Shown one piece after another: positions 8,374 through 16,822 of a stretch of 64,000 nt of DNA. Every line of letters starts with the position of its first letter. Positions within the stretch are counted from its first letter, which is position 1. The notes under the pieces were generated by a model, which saw only the letters and a program-made list of their open reading frames with translations, made no database searches and was not told the origin of the DNA. The position numbers and the translations under genes are program-made. The DNA is from an uncultured Parabacteroides sp. (lineage in GTDB: Bacteria; Bacteroidota; Bacteroidia; Bacteroidales; Tannerellaceae): assembly GCA_944325355.1 (NCBI GenBank), contig CALUZS010000003.1, positions 62,001 through 126,000 on the forward strand, written 5' to 3'.

Positions 8374-9537
8374 ATGAAACGTAAGATAAGAATGGGAATG
8401 TTGGGCGGAGGCCCGGGCTCGTTTATAGGTCCGGTGCATCGGATCGCTGCCAATCTTGACGGGCTGATTGAACTGGTATGCGGATGTTTCAGCTCGAACC
8501 GTGAAAAATCGGAAGCAACGGGGCGTGGCCTTTGTCTTCCGCCGGAAAGGATATATGCTTCTTATGAAGAGATGATAGAACGGGAAAGCGCGTTGCCGGA
8601 ATCGGAACGGATGGATTTCCTGTCGATAGTAACGCCGAACCACCTGCATTTTGCACCTGCGGCAATGGCAATGCGGCACGGTTTCCATGTGGCGCTCGAC
8701 AAACCGATGACTTTTTCCCTGGAAGAGGCGCTGCAATTAAAGAAAATCATGGAAGAGACGGGCAAACGGCTGCTGCTTACCCATACCTATTCGGGGTATC
8801 CGATGGTGAAGGAAGCGCGTTTTCGCGTACGGCGCGGCGATTTGGGAGCGATACGCCGCATCTATGTGGAGTATCCCCAAGGATGGCTCTCCGAAGATTG
8901 CGCATCGACCAATAAGCAGGCAGCGTGGCGTGTAGACCCGAAGCGCGCCGGGAAAGCCGGTTGCATGGGCGATATAGGAACGCATGCGTTCCATTTGGCA
9001 AGTTCTATCACCGGTCTCCGGGTGGATGAGCTGTGTGCTGAGCTGAACGCGTTTGTCCCGGGACGGTTGTTGGACGATGACGGGACGGTGATGCTCCGTT
9101 ATGAGGGTGGCGCACGCGGATTGCTTTCTGCATCGCAGGTTGCCACTGGTGTTGAAAACGGATTGAATATCCGCATCTACGGGGAGCATGGCGGATTGGA
9201 ATGGCGGCAGGACGAACCGAATACGATGGTGATGCGTTTCCCCGACAAGCCTGCGGAAATCATCCGGACGGGAACATCCGGCATGCTTTCGGCTGCTGCT
9301 GCCCATAATACGCGGACTCCCGGCGGCCATCCGGAAGGTTTCCTTGAAGCGTTTGCCAACTTGTACAGGAACTTCGCGCTGACATTGTCGGCGGAGCTGG
9401 AGGGGGTGAAGCCGGAAACGGAATGGCTCGACTACCCCTCGGTGGACGATGGGGTGACAGGCCTGCAGTTTATTGAAGCCGTGGTGCGTTCATCGACGGA
9501 AAATGCAGCTTGGATAAAACATCCTTTTGAGAATTGA
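8374..9537 (+). CDS. Gfo/Idh/MocA family NAD(P)-dependent oxidoreductase
   Basis: Cytoplasmic sugar- or cyclitol-type dehydrogenase. The Rossmann loop is GMLGGGPGSFIG near the start; VTPNHLHFAPA and ALDKPMTFS (variant of the EKP motif, Asp instead of Glu) are the usual cofactor/substrate elements, and GDIGTHAFHLA carries the conserved His region. About 387 residues is normal for the family. There is no signal peptide, unlike many Bacteroidales relatives exported by Tat. Followed 22 bases later by a secreted phosphoesterase, so the two may be one transcript. The substrate cannot be deduced. Confidence 0.88.
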   Translation: MKRKIRMGMLGGGPGSFIGPVHRIAANLDGLIELVCGCFSSNREKSEATGRGLCLPPERIYASYEEMIERESALPESERMDFLSIVTPNHLHFAPAAMAMRHGFHVALDKPMTFSLEEALQLKKIMEETGKRLLLTHTYSGYPMVKEARFRVRRGDLGAIRRIYVEYPQGWLSEDCASTNKQAAWRVDPKRAGKAGCMGDIGTHAFHLASSITGLRVDELCAELNAFVPGRLLDDDGTVMLRYEGGARGLLSASQVATGVENGLNIRIYGEHGGLEWRQDEPNTMVMRFPDKPAEIIRTGTSGMLSAAAAHNTRTPGGHPEGFLEAFANLYRNFALTLSAELEGVKPETEWLDYPSVDDGVTGLQFIEAVVRSSTENAAWIKHPFEN

Positions 9538-9559
9538 TTACTTTATAAATTGAGAATGT

Positions 9560-10591
9560 ATGAAACTAAAATGGAATGCAAGATGCGTGGGAGCGTGCCT
9601 TGTTGCTTTGCTGCTCCTCATGCCGGGTATGGAATGCCGTGCCGAAAAACCGGAGCTGAGGTTTAACGCTGAAGGGAAGTTCAAGATTGTGCAGTTCACC
9701 GACCTGCACGTGGTTTGGCAAGACAGTCGTTCGGATATCGCTTTCGAACGGATGAACCAGGTGCTCGATGCCGAGAAACCGGACATGGTCGTCTTTACCG
9801 GCGATATTATTTACAGCAAGCCTGCGGACAAGAACCTTCGGAAAGTACTGGGGGTGGTGTCTGACCGGAAAATACCTTTCGCCATCACCTTTGGCAATCA
9901 CGATAATGAACAGGGGCTGACGAACGACGAACTTTTTAAGGCGGCGGAAACTCTTCCTTACCACCTGACGGTAGACGAGGTGCCGGAACTGCCGGGGACA
10001 GGCAACTGTGTCCTTGAGGTAAAGTCATCGGACGGCAAGTCGACAGCTGCGTTGCTCTACTGCATCGATTCGCATTCCTATTCACAGGTTGAAGGTATCA
10101 AGGGGTACGACTATATCAAGCCAGAGCAGATCGCCTGGTACCGGCAACGGAGCCGGGAATATACGGCAGCCAACAGCGGCAAGCCGCTGCCTGCCCTGGC
10201 GTTTTTCCATATACCTTTGCCCGAATATGCACAAGCGGCGGGCGACCAGTCGGTTGCCATGTTCGGCGTCCGTAAGGAACCTGCTTGTAACCCTGTGCTG
10301 AACTCCGGACTGTTTACCGCCATGAAGGAGTGCGGCGATGTGATGGGTACGTTCGTCGGACACGATCATGACAACGATTATGCGGCGTTATGGAAAGGTA
10401 TTTTGTTGGCATACGGCCGTTTTACCGGAGGAAATACCGAATACAACCACCTGAAGAACGGCGCACGCGTGATTGAACTGACGGAAAACTCCCGGACGTT
10501 CCGCACATGGATACGTACAGCCGACGGCACGGAGCAGGAGACGATCTGTTCGGGGGAGAATCTGGATGAGGAGAAAAATTTACATTTGTAA
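9560..10591 (+). CDS. Secreted calcineurin-like metallophosphoesterase
   Basis: Signal peptide of about 27 residues (LVALLLLMPGMECRA), then a metallophosphoesterase domain: FTDLHVVWQ (first metal ligands, D-x-H), VVFTGDII (GD-x-x), FGNHDNE (GNHD/E), IDSHSY, FFHIPLPEY and VGHDHDND (GHxH variant) in the canonical order. It belongs to the group of periplasmic purple-acid/Dcr2-like phosphatases common in Bacteroidetes. It probably releases phosphate from an extracytoplasmic phosphoester; the substrate is unknown. Co-directional with the oxidoreductase upstream. Confidence 0.87.
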   Translation: MKLKWNARCVGACLVALLLLMPGMECRAEKPELRFNAEGKFKIVQFTDLHVVWQDSRSDIAFERMNQVLDAEKPDMVVFTGDIIYSKPADKNLRKVLGVVSDRKIPFAITFGNHDNEQGLTNDELFKAAETLPYHLTVDEVPELPGTGNCVLEVKSSDGKSTAALLYCIDSHSYSQVEGIKGYDYIKPEQIAWYRQRSREYTAANSGKPLPALAFFHIPLPEYAQAAGDQSVAMFGVRKEPACNPVLNSGLFTAMKECGDVMGTFVGHDHDNDYAALWKGILLAYGRFTGGNTEYNHLKNGARVIELTENSRTFRTWIRTADGTEQETICSGENLDEEKNLHL

Positions 10592-10673
10592 AGTGTTCTG
10601 CCGCTATTTGAAGAAATAATGTTTATCTACCGGAAAAAGGACGTCTTTTTTTACGTGATAACTAAAATATGTT

Positions 10674-10681
10674 TACCTTTG
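10674..10681 (+). promoter_or_regulatory. Candidate -7 box (TACCTTTG) of ddh
   Basis: TACCTTTG matches TAnnTTTG and lies 31 bases upstream of the Ddh start. A T-run ending at 10652, 21 bases upstream, could serve as a weak -33 element. Confidence 0.5.
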
Positions 10682-10712
10682 CGTTTCGTAAAAGTAAAAG
10701 TTTTAATTGAAT

Positions 10713-11609
10713 ATGGGAACATATAGAGCAGCCATCGTTGGCTATGGAAATATCGGAAAGTTTGTGTTGGAAGCGCTCGAAGCCGCTCCTGATTTTGAGG
10801 TGGCAGGTGTCATTCGCCGTAACCCGGAAGATGTGCCTTTGGAATTGAGCCGTTATACCGTTACCGACAGTATTACGAAATTGGGTAAAGTGGATGTGGC
10901 TATCCTGGCGACTCCTACGCGCAAGGTTGAGTCGTTTGCCAAAGAAATCCTGGCATTGGGTATCAATACGGTCGACAGTTTCGACATTCATGGTAGCATT
11001 GTGGATTTGCGCCGTTCGTTGGATAGCGCGGCAAAAGCGCACAATGCGGTATCGGTCATCTCTGCCGGCTGGGATCCGGGAAGCGATTCCGTTGTCCGTG
11101 CATTGATGGAAGCCATCGTTCCGAAAGGAATCACGTACACCAACTTCGGTCCGGGCATGAGCATGGGGCATACGGTTGCCGTTAAAGCCATCGAAGGTGT
11201 TAAGGCAGCGCTGAGCATGACGATACCGTTGGGTACGGGAGTCCACCGCCGGATGGTTTATATCGAGGTGGAAGAGGGCTATGAGTTCGACAAGGTTGCC
11301 GCAGCCATCAAGGCCGACGACTATTTCGCCCATGACGAGACCCACGTGATACAGGTAGATTCGGTCGATGCCCTGAAGGATATGGGGCACGGAGTCAACC
11401 TGGTGCGCAAGGGTGTATCCGGAAAGACGCAGAACCAGCTGTTGGAGTTCGATATGAAAATCAACAACCCGGCTTTGACAGCGCAGGTATTGGTCGCAGT
11501 GGCGCGTGCATCTTTCAAACAGGCTCCCGGTGCATATACCATGATCGAAATTCCGGTTATCGACATGCTTTACGGTGAACGGGAAAGCTTAATCCGCAGA
11601 TTGGTCTAA
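10713..11609 (+). CDS. ddh: meso-Diaminopimelate D-dehydrogenase
   Basis: Makes meso-diaminopimelate in one NADPH-dependent step from tetrahydrodipicolinate and ammonia, feeding lysine and peptidoglycan synthesis. N-terminal GYGNIGKFVLEAL is the nucleotide-binding loop; VIRRNPEDVP, ATPTRKVESF, SAGWDPGSDSVVRALM and NFGPGMSMGHTVAVKAI are characteristic of the family. Start chosen at ATG 10713 (a TTG at 10707 is less likely), which gives a 298-residue protein close to known Ddh of Bacteroidales. Its own promoter-like box lies upstream and a hairpin follows. Confidence 0.93.
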   Translation: MGTYRAAIVGYGNIGKFVLEALEAAPDFEVAGVIRRNPEDVPLELSRYTVTDSITKLGKVDVAILATPTRKVESFAKEILALGINTVDSFDIHGSIVDLRRSLDSAAKAHNAVSVISAGWDPGSDSVVRALMEAIVPKGITYTNFGPGMSMGHTVAVKAIEGVKAALSMTIPLGTGVHRRMVYIEVEEGYEFDKVAAAIKADDYFAHDETHVIQVDSVDALKDMGHGVNLVRKGVSGKTQNQLLEFDMKINNPALTAQVLVAVARASFKQAPGAYTMIEIPVIDMLYGERESLIRRLV

Positions 11610-11633
11610 TTTTAATTGTTAAGATAAAGTAGG

Positions 11634-11678
11634 CCGGCAAGCCGCTGTGGCGACACGTTTTTCAGACAGGCTTGCCGG
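11634..11678 (+). other. Hairpin between ddh and lgt
   Basis: A 10-bp perfect inverted repeat (CCGGCAAGCC at 11634-11643, GGCTTGCCGG at 11669-11678) with a 25-base loop. The second arm ends 15 bases before the lgt start. There is no T-run after it, so it may be a weak terminator, an mRNA-stability element, or a structure affecting lgt translation. Confidence 0.45.
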
Positions 11679-11693
11679 TTGAATCTAAAAGAG

Positions 11694-12536
11694 ATGATGT
11701 TTGATTTTATTACTTGGACGGTAGATCCGGCTATCTTCACTATCGGGTCGAGGGAAATCCGATGGTACGGGCTGGCTTTTGTTATCGGATTCACCATCGG
11801 CTGTATGATTGTGGACCGGATGTGGAAGAAAGAGCATTTGAAGCCGGAGTGGTTTGATTCCCTTTTCGTCTATACGATATTAGGTACGGTCATCGGGGCA
11901 CGCTTGGGGCATTGCCTTTTTTATGCTCCCGATTACTATCTGGCGAATCCTGTGGAAATCCTGAAGATATGGGAAGGGGGGCTTGCCAGCCACGGCGGGA
12001 CGTTGGGAATCATGATTGCCATTTATATTTATTCGAAACGGGTCACGCATAAGAGTATGTTGTGGACGTTCGACAAATTGGTGGTTCCTACCGGTTTGGT
12101 GGCTGCCTTTATCCGTCTGGGTAATTTGATGAATCATGAGATATACGGGCATCCTACGGATTTGCCGTGGGGATTCCGGTTTGTAGAAAATTTGTATGCT
12201 TGGGAACGGGGTGCAGAGCCTGTATTTTCAGCGCCGAGCCATCCGACACAGCTTTACGAAGCGTTATTTTATTTGTTTACTTTCGCTTTGTGCATGTGGT
12301 TGTATTTCCGGAAACAAGCGTGGAAAAAGGAGGGATTCATTTTCGGTGTGTTTATGATTTGTATCTTTGCTTCCCGCTTTTTCGTGGAGTTCCTGAAAAA
12401 CGACCAGGAAGCGTTTGAAGCGAATATGGCATTGAACATGGGACAGCTCTTGAGTATTCCGTTTGTCCTTTTAGGATGCTGGAGCATCTGGCATGCGTTG
12501 AAGCAGAAGGAAGAAACCCCGGCAGGCAACCGTTGA
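11694..12536 (+). CDS. lgt: Prolipoprotein diacylglyceryl transferase
   Basis: Transfers diacylglycerol from phosphatidylglycerol to the lipobox Cys of prolipoproteins in the inner membrane; it would act on the many lipoproteins in this window. The signature RLGNLMNHEIYG (R-x-G-N-x-x-N-x-E-x-x-G) is present, as are GGLASHGGTLG and APSHPTQLYEA. Seven hydrophobic segments are visible. Two adjacent ATGs (11694 and 11697) are possible starts; 11697 has the better spacing to the preceding AAAAGAG. The next gene starts 26 bases after its stop. Confidence 0.93.
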   Translation: MMFDFITWTVDPAIFTIGSREIRWYGLAFVIGFTIGCMIVDRMWKKEHLKPEWFDSLFVYTILGTVIGARLGHCLFYAPDYYLANPVEILKIWEGGLASHGGTLGIMIAIYIYSKRVTHKSMLWTFDKLVVPTGLVAAFIRLGNLMNHEIYGHPTDLPWGFRFVENLYAWERGAEPVFSAPSHPTQLYEALFYLFTFALCMWLYFRKQAWKKEGFIFGVFMICIFASRFFVEFLKNDQEAFEANMALNMGQLLSIPFVLLGCWSIWHALKQKEETPAGNR

Positions 12537-12562
12537 TTGCTTGTATTTTTAAATGTTTGGCT

Positions 12563-13756
12563 ATGTATAGATTGAAACAACTTGCAGATGATATATATTA
12601 TGTCGGTGTAAACGACCGGCAAAAGGCACTTTTTGAGAATCTTTGGCCGTTGCCGTACGGCGTATCCTACAACTCGTATCTGATTACCGACGAGAAAACG
12701 GTACTGGTCGACACGGTAGACGTCTGTTATTCGGACATTTTCTTCAAGAAGATTGCCGATGCGTTGGGTGGCAGGACGCTGGATTATTTAATTGTGAACC
12801 ATATGGAGCCTGACCATGCCGGGAGCATTCGTTTGCTGCGGCAGCAATATCCGGATGTGAAAATCGTGGGTAATGCGAAAACATTCGGAATGTTGGAAGG
12901 TTTTCACGGCATCAAAGAGGGATTGCATGAGGTGAAAGAGGGTGACATCCTTGATACGGGGCGTCACAAACTCGTGTTTTATATGGCTCCGATGGTGCAT
13001 TGGCCAGAAGTGATGGTCACGTACGACAGTACGGACAAGGTGCTTTTTTCCGCCGATGCGTTCGGTACGTACGGGACGTTGGACGGCGGCGTTGTGGATG
13101 CCGAGATGAATACGGACCACTATTGGGAGGAGATGATACGTTACTATTCCAATATCGTAGGGAAATACGGCAGTCCGGTACAGAAGGCGCTGCAAAAGTT
13201 GTCGGGGTTGGATATCCGGATGATTTGCTCGACGCATGGTCCGGTATGGACGGAGCAGATTCCGAGAGCGATAAGAATGTACGACCGTCTGAGCCGTTAC
13301 GATGCCGATAAAGGCGTAGTGATTGCTTACGGGAGCATGTACGGCAATACGGAACAGATGGCAGAAGCGATTGCTTCGTCGCTTGCGGAGAACGGTGTGA
13401 AAGATATAATTATCCACAATGTAAGCAAGACGCCTTCATCGTATATACTGAAAGATGTTTTTAAATATAAAGGGGTGATAATAGGAGCTCCGACCTATTG
13501 CAACCAAGTCTTTCCGGAGGTGGATTCGCTGCTGAGTAAAATCGAGATGCGTGAAGTGAAAAACCGTTACTTCGGTTATTTCGGTTCGTTCAGTTGGGCA
13601 GGCGCAGCCGTTAAGCGGCTGACGGCTTTTGCTGAAAAAATGAAGTGGGAAGTCGTAGCCGCACCGGTAGAACAGAAGCAGGGATTGAAAGAGGATAAAT
13701 ACCTGGAATGTCTGACATTGGGGAAAGCGATGGCAGACCGTTTGGGCAGGGACTAA
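12563..13756 (+). CDS. FprA/A-type flavodiiron protein (ROO-like flavoprotein)
   Basis: Oxygen- or NO-reducing flavodiiron enzyme of anaerobes. The N-terminal metallo-beta-lactamase domain carries the di-iron ligands H80-M-E82-P-D84-H85, then [15 protein letters not shown] and CSTHGP. The C-terminal flavodoxin domain starts at about residue 250 with [14 protein letters not shown] and contains GAPTYCNQ and GSFSWAGAA. Start at ATG 12563 gives 397 residues, the usual size; a longer reading frame back into lgt has no family support. Protects the anaerobic cell from O2/NO; the electron donor (rubredoxin or similar) is not encoded nearby. Confidence 0.92.
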   Translation: MYRLKQLADDIYYVGVNDRQKALFENLWPLPYGVSYNSYLITDEKTVLVDTVDVCYSDIFFKKIADALGGRTLDYLIVNHMEPDHAGSIRLLRQQYPDVKIVGNAKTFGMLEGFHGIKEGLHEVKEGDILDTGRHKLVFYMAPMVHWPEVMVTYDSTDKVLFSADAFGTYGTLDGGVVDAEMNTDHYWEEMIRYYSNIVGKYGSPVQKALQKLSGLDIRMICSTHGPVWTEQIPRAIRMYDRLSRYDADKGVVIAYGSMYGNTEQMAEAIASSLAENGVKDIIIHNVSKTPSSYILKDVFKYKGVIIGAPTYCNQVFPEVDSLLSKIEMREVKNRYFGYFGSFSWAGAAVKRLTAFAEKMKWEVVAAPVEQKQGLKEDKYLECLTLGKAMADRLGRD

Positions 13757-13776
13757 CGTGTAAAAAAGATACAGAT

Positions 13777-14589
13777 ATGAGATTAATTATTGAGCCTGAT
13801 TATGATTTGTTGTCGAAGTGGGCAGCAAATTATGTAGCAGCGAAGATTAAGAAAGCGAATCCTACGGCAGAGAAACCGTTTGTGTTGGGATTGCCTACCG
13901 GATCGTCGCCGCTTGGAATGTATAAACAGCTGATAGAGCTGAACAAGCAGGGAGTTGTCTCTTTCCGGAATGTAATAACTTTCAACATGGATGAGTATGT
14001 AGGCTTGCCGGAAGAGCATCCGGAGAGTTACCATTCGTTTATGTGGAACAACTTCTTCAAACATATCGATATCAATCCGGACAATGTGAACATCTTGAAC
14101 GGCAACGCTGAAGATATCGAAGCGGAATGTGCCGCTTACGAAGAGAAAATCAAGGCAGCCGGCGGTGTCGACCTCTTTTTGGGAGGCATCGGTCCTGACG
14201 GGCATATCGCATTCAACGAGCCGGGTTCTTCCCTGTCGTCGCGTACCCGCATGAAGACATTGACAACCGATACGATCATCGCCAATTCGCGTTTCTTCGA
14301 CAACGATGTGAACAAAGTGCCGAAGACGGCGGTCACTGTCGGTGTGGGGACTGTCCTGGATGCGAAGGAGGTCTTGATTATGGTCAACGGCCATAACAAG
14401 GCGCGCGCCTTGCAGCAGGCCGTGGAAGGTGCAGTCAACCAGATGTGGACGATTACCGCTTTGCAGTTGCATCCGAAAGGAATCATCGTTTGTGATGAAG
14501 CTGCATGTGCCGAAATGAAAGTTGGTACGTATAACTATTTCAAGGACATCGAGAAAGACAACCTGTGTCCTTGTTCGTTATTGAAATAA
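13777..14589 (+). CDS. nagB: Glucosamine-6-phosphate deaminase
   Basis: Converts glucosamine-6-phosphate to fructose-6-phosphate and ammonia. [15 protein letters not shown] is the standard N-terminus (start ATG 13777), and [25 protein letters not shown] (catalytic Asp), [17 protein letters not shown] and [13 protein letters not shown] are all conserved. 270 residues is full length. It lies 20 bases after the flavodiiron gene. The product links amino-sugar catabolism with the HexNAc-based sugars used by the capsule locus. Confidence 0.95.
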   Translation: MRLIIEPDYDLLSKWAANYVAAKIKKANPTAEKPFVLGLPTGSSPLGMYKQLIELNKQGVVSFRNVITFNMDEYVGLPEEHPESYHSFMWNNFFKHIDINPDNVNILNGNAEDIEAECAAYEEKIKAAGGVDLFLGGIGPDGHIAFNEPGSSLSSRTRMKTLTTDTIIANSRFFDNDVNKVPKTAVTVGVGTVLDAKEVLIMVNGHNKARALQQAVEGAVNQMWTITALQLHPKGIIVCDEAACAEMKVGTYNYFKDIEKDNLCPCSLLK

Positions 14590-14602
14590 GCTATTGAAGG
14601 AG

Positions 14603-14645
14603 CGGGACAACTGGCTGCTTTTTTCTCCGGCGGTTGTCCCGACTT
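14603..14645 (+). terminator. Probable terminator after nagB
   Basis: CGGGACAAC (14603-14611) pairs with GTTGTCCCG (14633-14641), followed by a short ACTTTT. The loop is long (21 bases, itself containing a T-run), so efficiency is uncertain. Confidence 0.5.
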
Positions 14646-14695
14646 TTCCAATCGGACAGATTTATAACTGAATATTAACCATTAAACATTTAACT

Positions 14696-15643
14696 ATGAA
14701 GATGAGAAATTTAGTCGTGGCAGGCTTTTCTTGCCTTGCTCTTTTCGCTTTCTCCGCATGTGGAGATACCGAAATTACCATTACTCCCGAAGAACAGGAA
14801 GAATCATTTAAAGTATGTTTCAGTTTTTCTTTAGAGACGGAAGTGAAACCGTTCCTCTATTCGCGCAGCATTCCGGAAGGGACTCCAGGTGATCCGGAGA
14901 GTGTCGGTGATACATCTCCTTATACGGTTATAGACTATTTCGTTTTTAAAGAGGGAACGGCAGAACCGCTTAAACATGTCCGATACAAAGAGAGCGATGA
15001 GTCGAATGATGACTTCGGCGTTTTCCTGTACGATGAATTGGAAGAGGGAACATATCGCTTCTGCTTTCTCGCTCATTCAGACGAATCGGCAGAGGTTGGC
15101 GGTAGCAGTGTTACGTTTGCCGATTTGGAAGATGCTTTTTATTCGGAAAAGAGCTTGAAAGTGGATGTTGCGACGAATGAATCGACAGTGGATATTGTAT
15201 TGAAACGCTCGGTTGCGCGGATTGAGTTTATTGCGACCGATGTGATTCCTTCGGTTGCCAAAGACTTTACGGCAACGGTGACGGGGCTTTATCAGACGTT
15301 CGATTTGAAAGCAGGACAGCCGTCGGCGACAACCGTCGAGCGTTCCGTGCAGCATACGTTTACGGCTGAAGAGTATGGTACGGGCGTAGGCAACAAGTAT
15401 CAGTTCTATACATTTGTCCCGCAAGACGTGACAACCATTGCTTCTGCCCATTTGGTGACTGCCGGGAACAGCGTGGCACTTCTCAGGGAATACAACCTGA
15501 CGGATTTGCCGGTCTTTATCAACCGTGCTACCTGTTACAGGGGCAAGTTGTATACTCCGCAGACGTTTGATGAAACATTTGCGTTGGAGATTGAAGAGGG
15601 GGGTGCCTGGGATACCGATTATGAGGTGACACTGCCGGAGTAG
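14696..15643 (+). CDS. Fimbrial-type lipoprotein (FimB/Mfa2- or FimA-like), orphan
   Basis: Lipoprotein with signal ending FAFSAC (Cys22, then G-D-T-E). YTVIDYFVFKEG near residue 80 and KRSVARIEF near residue 175 match the same positions of the FimA-type protein at 3908-5386 (KRSVAKVTF) and are typical of Mfa1/Mfa2/FimB-type proteins; GTYRFCFLAHSD corresponds to the conserved core strand. It lacks the C-terminal recognition module. It stands alone, 9 kb from the pilus cluster. It may be a pilus anchor/usher-like subunit for an unlinked pilus, or an unrelated surface lipoprotein with the same fold. Confidence 0.6.
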   Translation: MKMRNLVVAGFSCLALFAFSACGDTEITITPEEQEESFKVCFSFSLETEVKPFLYSRSIPEGTPGDPESVGDTSPYTVIDYFVFKEGTAEPLKHVRYKESDESNDDFGVFLYDELEEGTYRFCFLAHSDESAEVGGSSVTFADLEDAFYSEKSLKVDVATNESTVDIVLKRSVARIEFIATDVIPSVAKDFTATVTGLYQTFDLKAGQPSATTVERSVQHTFTAEEYGTGVGNKYQFYTFVPQDVTTIASAHLVTAGNSVALLREYNLTDLPVFINRATCYRGKLYTPQTFDETFALEIEEGGAWDTDYEVTLPE

Positions 15644-15650
15644 GATAAGA

Positions 15651-15696
15651 AAAAGAGGACGGAACGATGTACAATGCGTTCCGTCCTCTTTTCTTA
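15651..15696. terminator. Bidirectional intrinsic terminator between convergent genes
   Basis: A 16-bp perfect stem (15651-15666 with 15677-15692; core AGAGGACGGAACG) with A-run on one side and T-run on the other, placed between the stops of the fimbrial-type lipoprotein and the SagB-type gene. It works as a terminator read in either direction. Confidence 0.9.
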
Positions 15697-16335
15697 TTAT
15701 TCGGCAGGATAGCCTACGGGGTTGTTTAACATTGGCACCTGCATGTCGGAAAGATTCAGTGTCTTTCTCAGAGCCGCCTGGTCCATCGTGGCACGCGGCA
15801 CGGTAGAGAGCCCGGCACCGGCACAGAAAAGGTTGATGTTCTGTGAGACGATTCCGGCATCCATTGCACCCATCATCCTGGTGCGTTCACCGGCATTGCC
15901 GAATTTGGCAAGGTCGGAAACAAGAACCAACGAGAGAGGAGCTTCCATGACGAAATCTTGTCCGCCAGCCACTTGTTGCCTGAAGTCGCCTTTGGCAACG
16001 GGGGTCAGTTCATGTTTTCCGGCATCATACCGGTAAGCCCCTTTTTTCATGACGGCATAGATGTCGATGTCTTGTTTATTCAGGGCGGAAGGTGCTGTTC
16101 TCATGCCTTTCTCCTTGCGGTTGATACCGTTTGCTGCCCAAAGCAGGTCCGAAAGATCTTGCAGTGAGAGTTCCTTACCGGAAAAAGTACGGTCGGAGTG
16201 CCGGTCGGAGAGCGCTTTCATTAGCGTGCAACTCCGTTTCATGTCGGGAGCCGGCAATTTAATCGGCGCAAGCTCTTGTGCGCCAACGAAAGTTGGAATA
16301 AATGCCATACACAAAATAGAAATAAACAGTTTCAT
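15697..16335 (-). CDS. Secreted SagB/ThcOx-type nitroreductase-fold oxidoreductase
   Basis: FMN-dependent nitroreductase-fold protein of the SagB/ThcOx group. A cleavable signal peptide (about 19 residues, ending FVGAQ) sends it to the periplasm. Motifs: SDRHSDRTFSGKELSLQDLSDLLWAANGINR (quoted here as its parts SDRHSDRTFSGKE and LSDLLWAANGINR), APSALNKQ, then MDAGIVSQNINLFCAGAGL and a C-terminal PVGYPAE. No peptide-precursor or cyclodehydratase gene is nearby, so a thiazole/oxazole-forming role is unlikely; it probably is a stand-alone periplasmic reductase. The electron source is unknown. Confidence 0.85.
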   Translation of the reverse strand: MKLFISILCMAFIPTFVGAQELAPIKLPAPDMKRSCTLMKALSDRHSDRTFSGKELSLQDLSDLLWAANGINRKEKGMRTAPSALNKQDIDIYAVMKKGAYRYDAGKHELTPVAKGDFRQQVAGGQDFVMEAPLSLVLVSDLAKFGNAGERTRMMGAMDAGIVSQNINLFCAGAGLSTVPRATMDQAALRKTLNLSDMQVPMLNNPVGYPAE

Positions 16336-16403
16336 GAATAGTAAATTTTATATTGGTAAAACTAATTCTCCTTTTGCCGGTTAATGTATTCCCGGAAAGC
16401 TTT

Positions 16404-16411
16404 CAAATATA
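16404..16411 (-). promoter_or_regulatory. Candidate -7 box (TATATTTG, minus strand) of the SagB-type gene
   Basis: On the minus strand TATATTTG fits TAnnTTTG, 68 bases upstream of the start at 16335. A TTTG (plus-strand CAAA at 16435-16438) lies 23 bases further upstream, slightly long for a -33 element. Confidence 0.45.
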
Positions 16412-16727
16412 GCGAAAGGTGAGTACAATGGCTACAAACTTGTTTGATTGTCATTGCCGGTCCGCATCCTATATTCTGCCTTAGGCACAAATATATATAA
16501 AAAATTAACCGTCGGTCGGTTCGATTTCGCGTTTACAAGTTTTTAAGTTTAAAAAAATGTTGGTGCGATTAAACTCTTTCGGCAGACGATTGTCTAAAGT
16601 TTGGATTTTTTTGGGATGTGGCGGAATGGGAGAGCTTCTTTCTTTAGCCTGTTGGAATATGTTTAAGGGAGGAAACATCTTTTAGAATTTATCGCTGCAA
16701 AATTTTTTTTTCTTTGCAAAAGAGATT

Positions 16728-16757
16728 TTTGGAAATAATTCCGATGTTTTAATTTTG
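16728..16757 (+). promoter_or_regulatory. Bacteroidales-type promoter of the beta-barrel receptor gene
   Basis: TTTG (16728-16731) and TAATTTTG (16750-16757) separated by 18 bases fit the -33/-7 consensus TTTG and TAnnTTTG. The implied leader to the ATG at 16823 is about 60 bases. Confidence 0.7.
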
Positions 16758-16822
16758 CCACATTCGTGTAGATTTGAATGATATAAAGTAGAAACATAGA
16801 CAGACCTAATTTTAATTGCTAA

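Larger units (their letters stand above)
16336..16822. other. 487-base intergenic region between divergent genes
   Basis: AT-rich spacer holding the two divergent promoters described separately. No open reading frame with a convincing start, no RNA gene and no repeat was recognised. A CGGT-rich patch near 16511-16520 and a short AGAC/GTCT inverted repeat near 16583 are the only other structures noticed. Confidence 0.5.

Noticed and set aside
12476..12562. Upstream extension of the flavodiiron protein into lgt
   Set aside because: The 29 extra residues overlap lgt and have no counterpart in the family; [10 protein letters not shown] at 12563 is the usual start.
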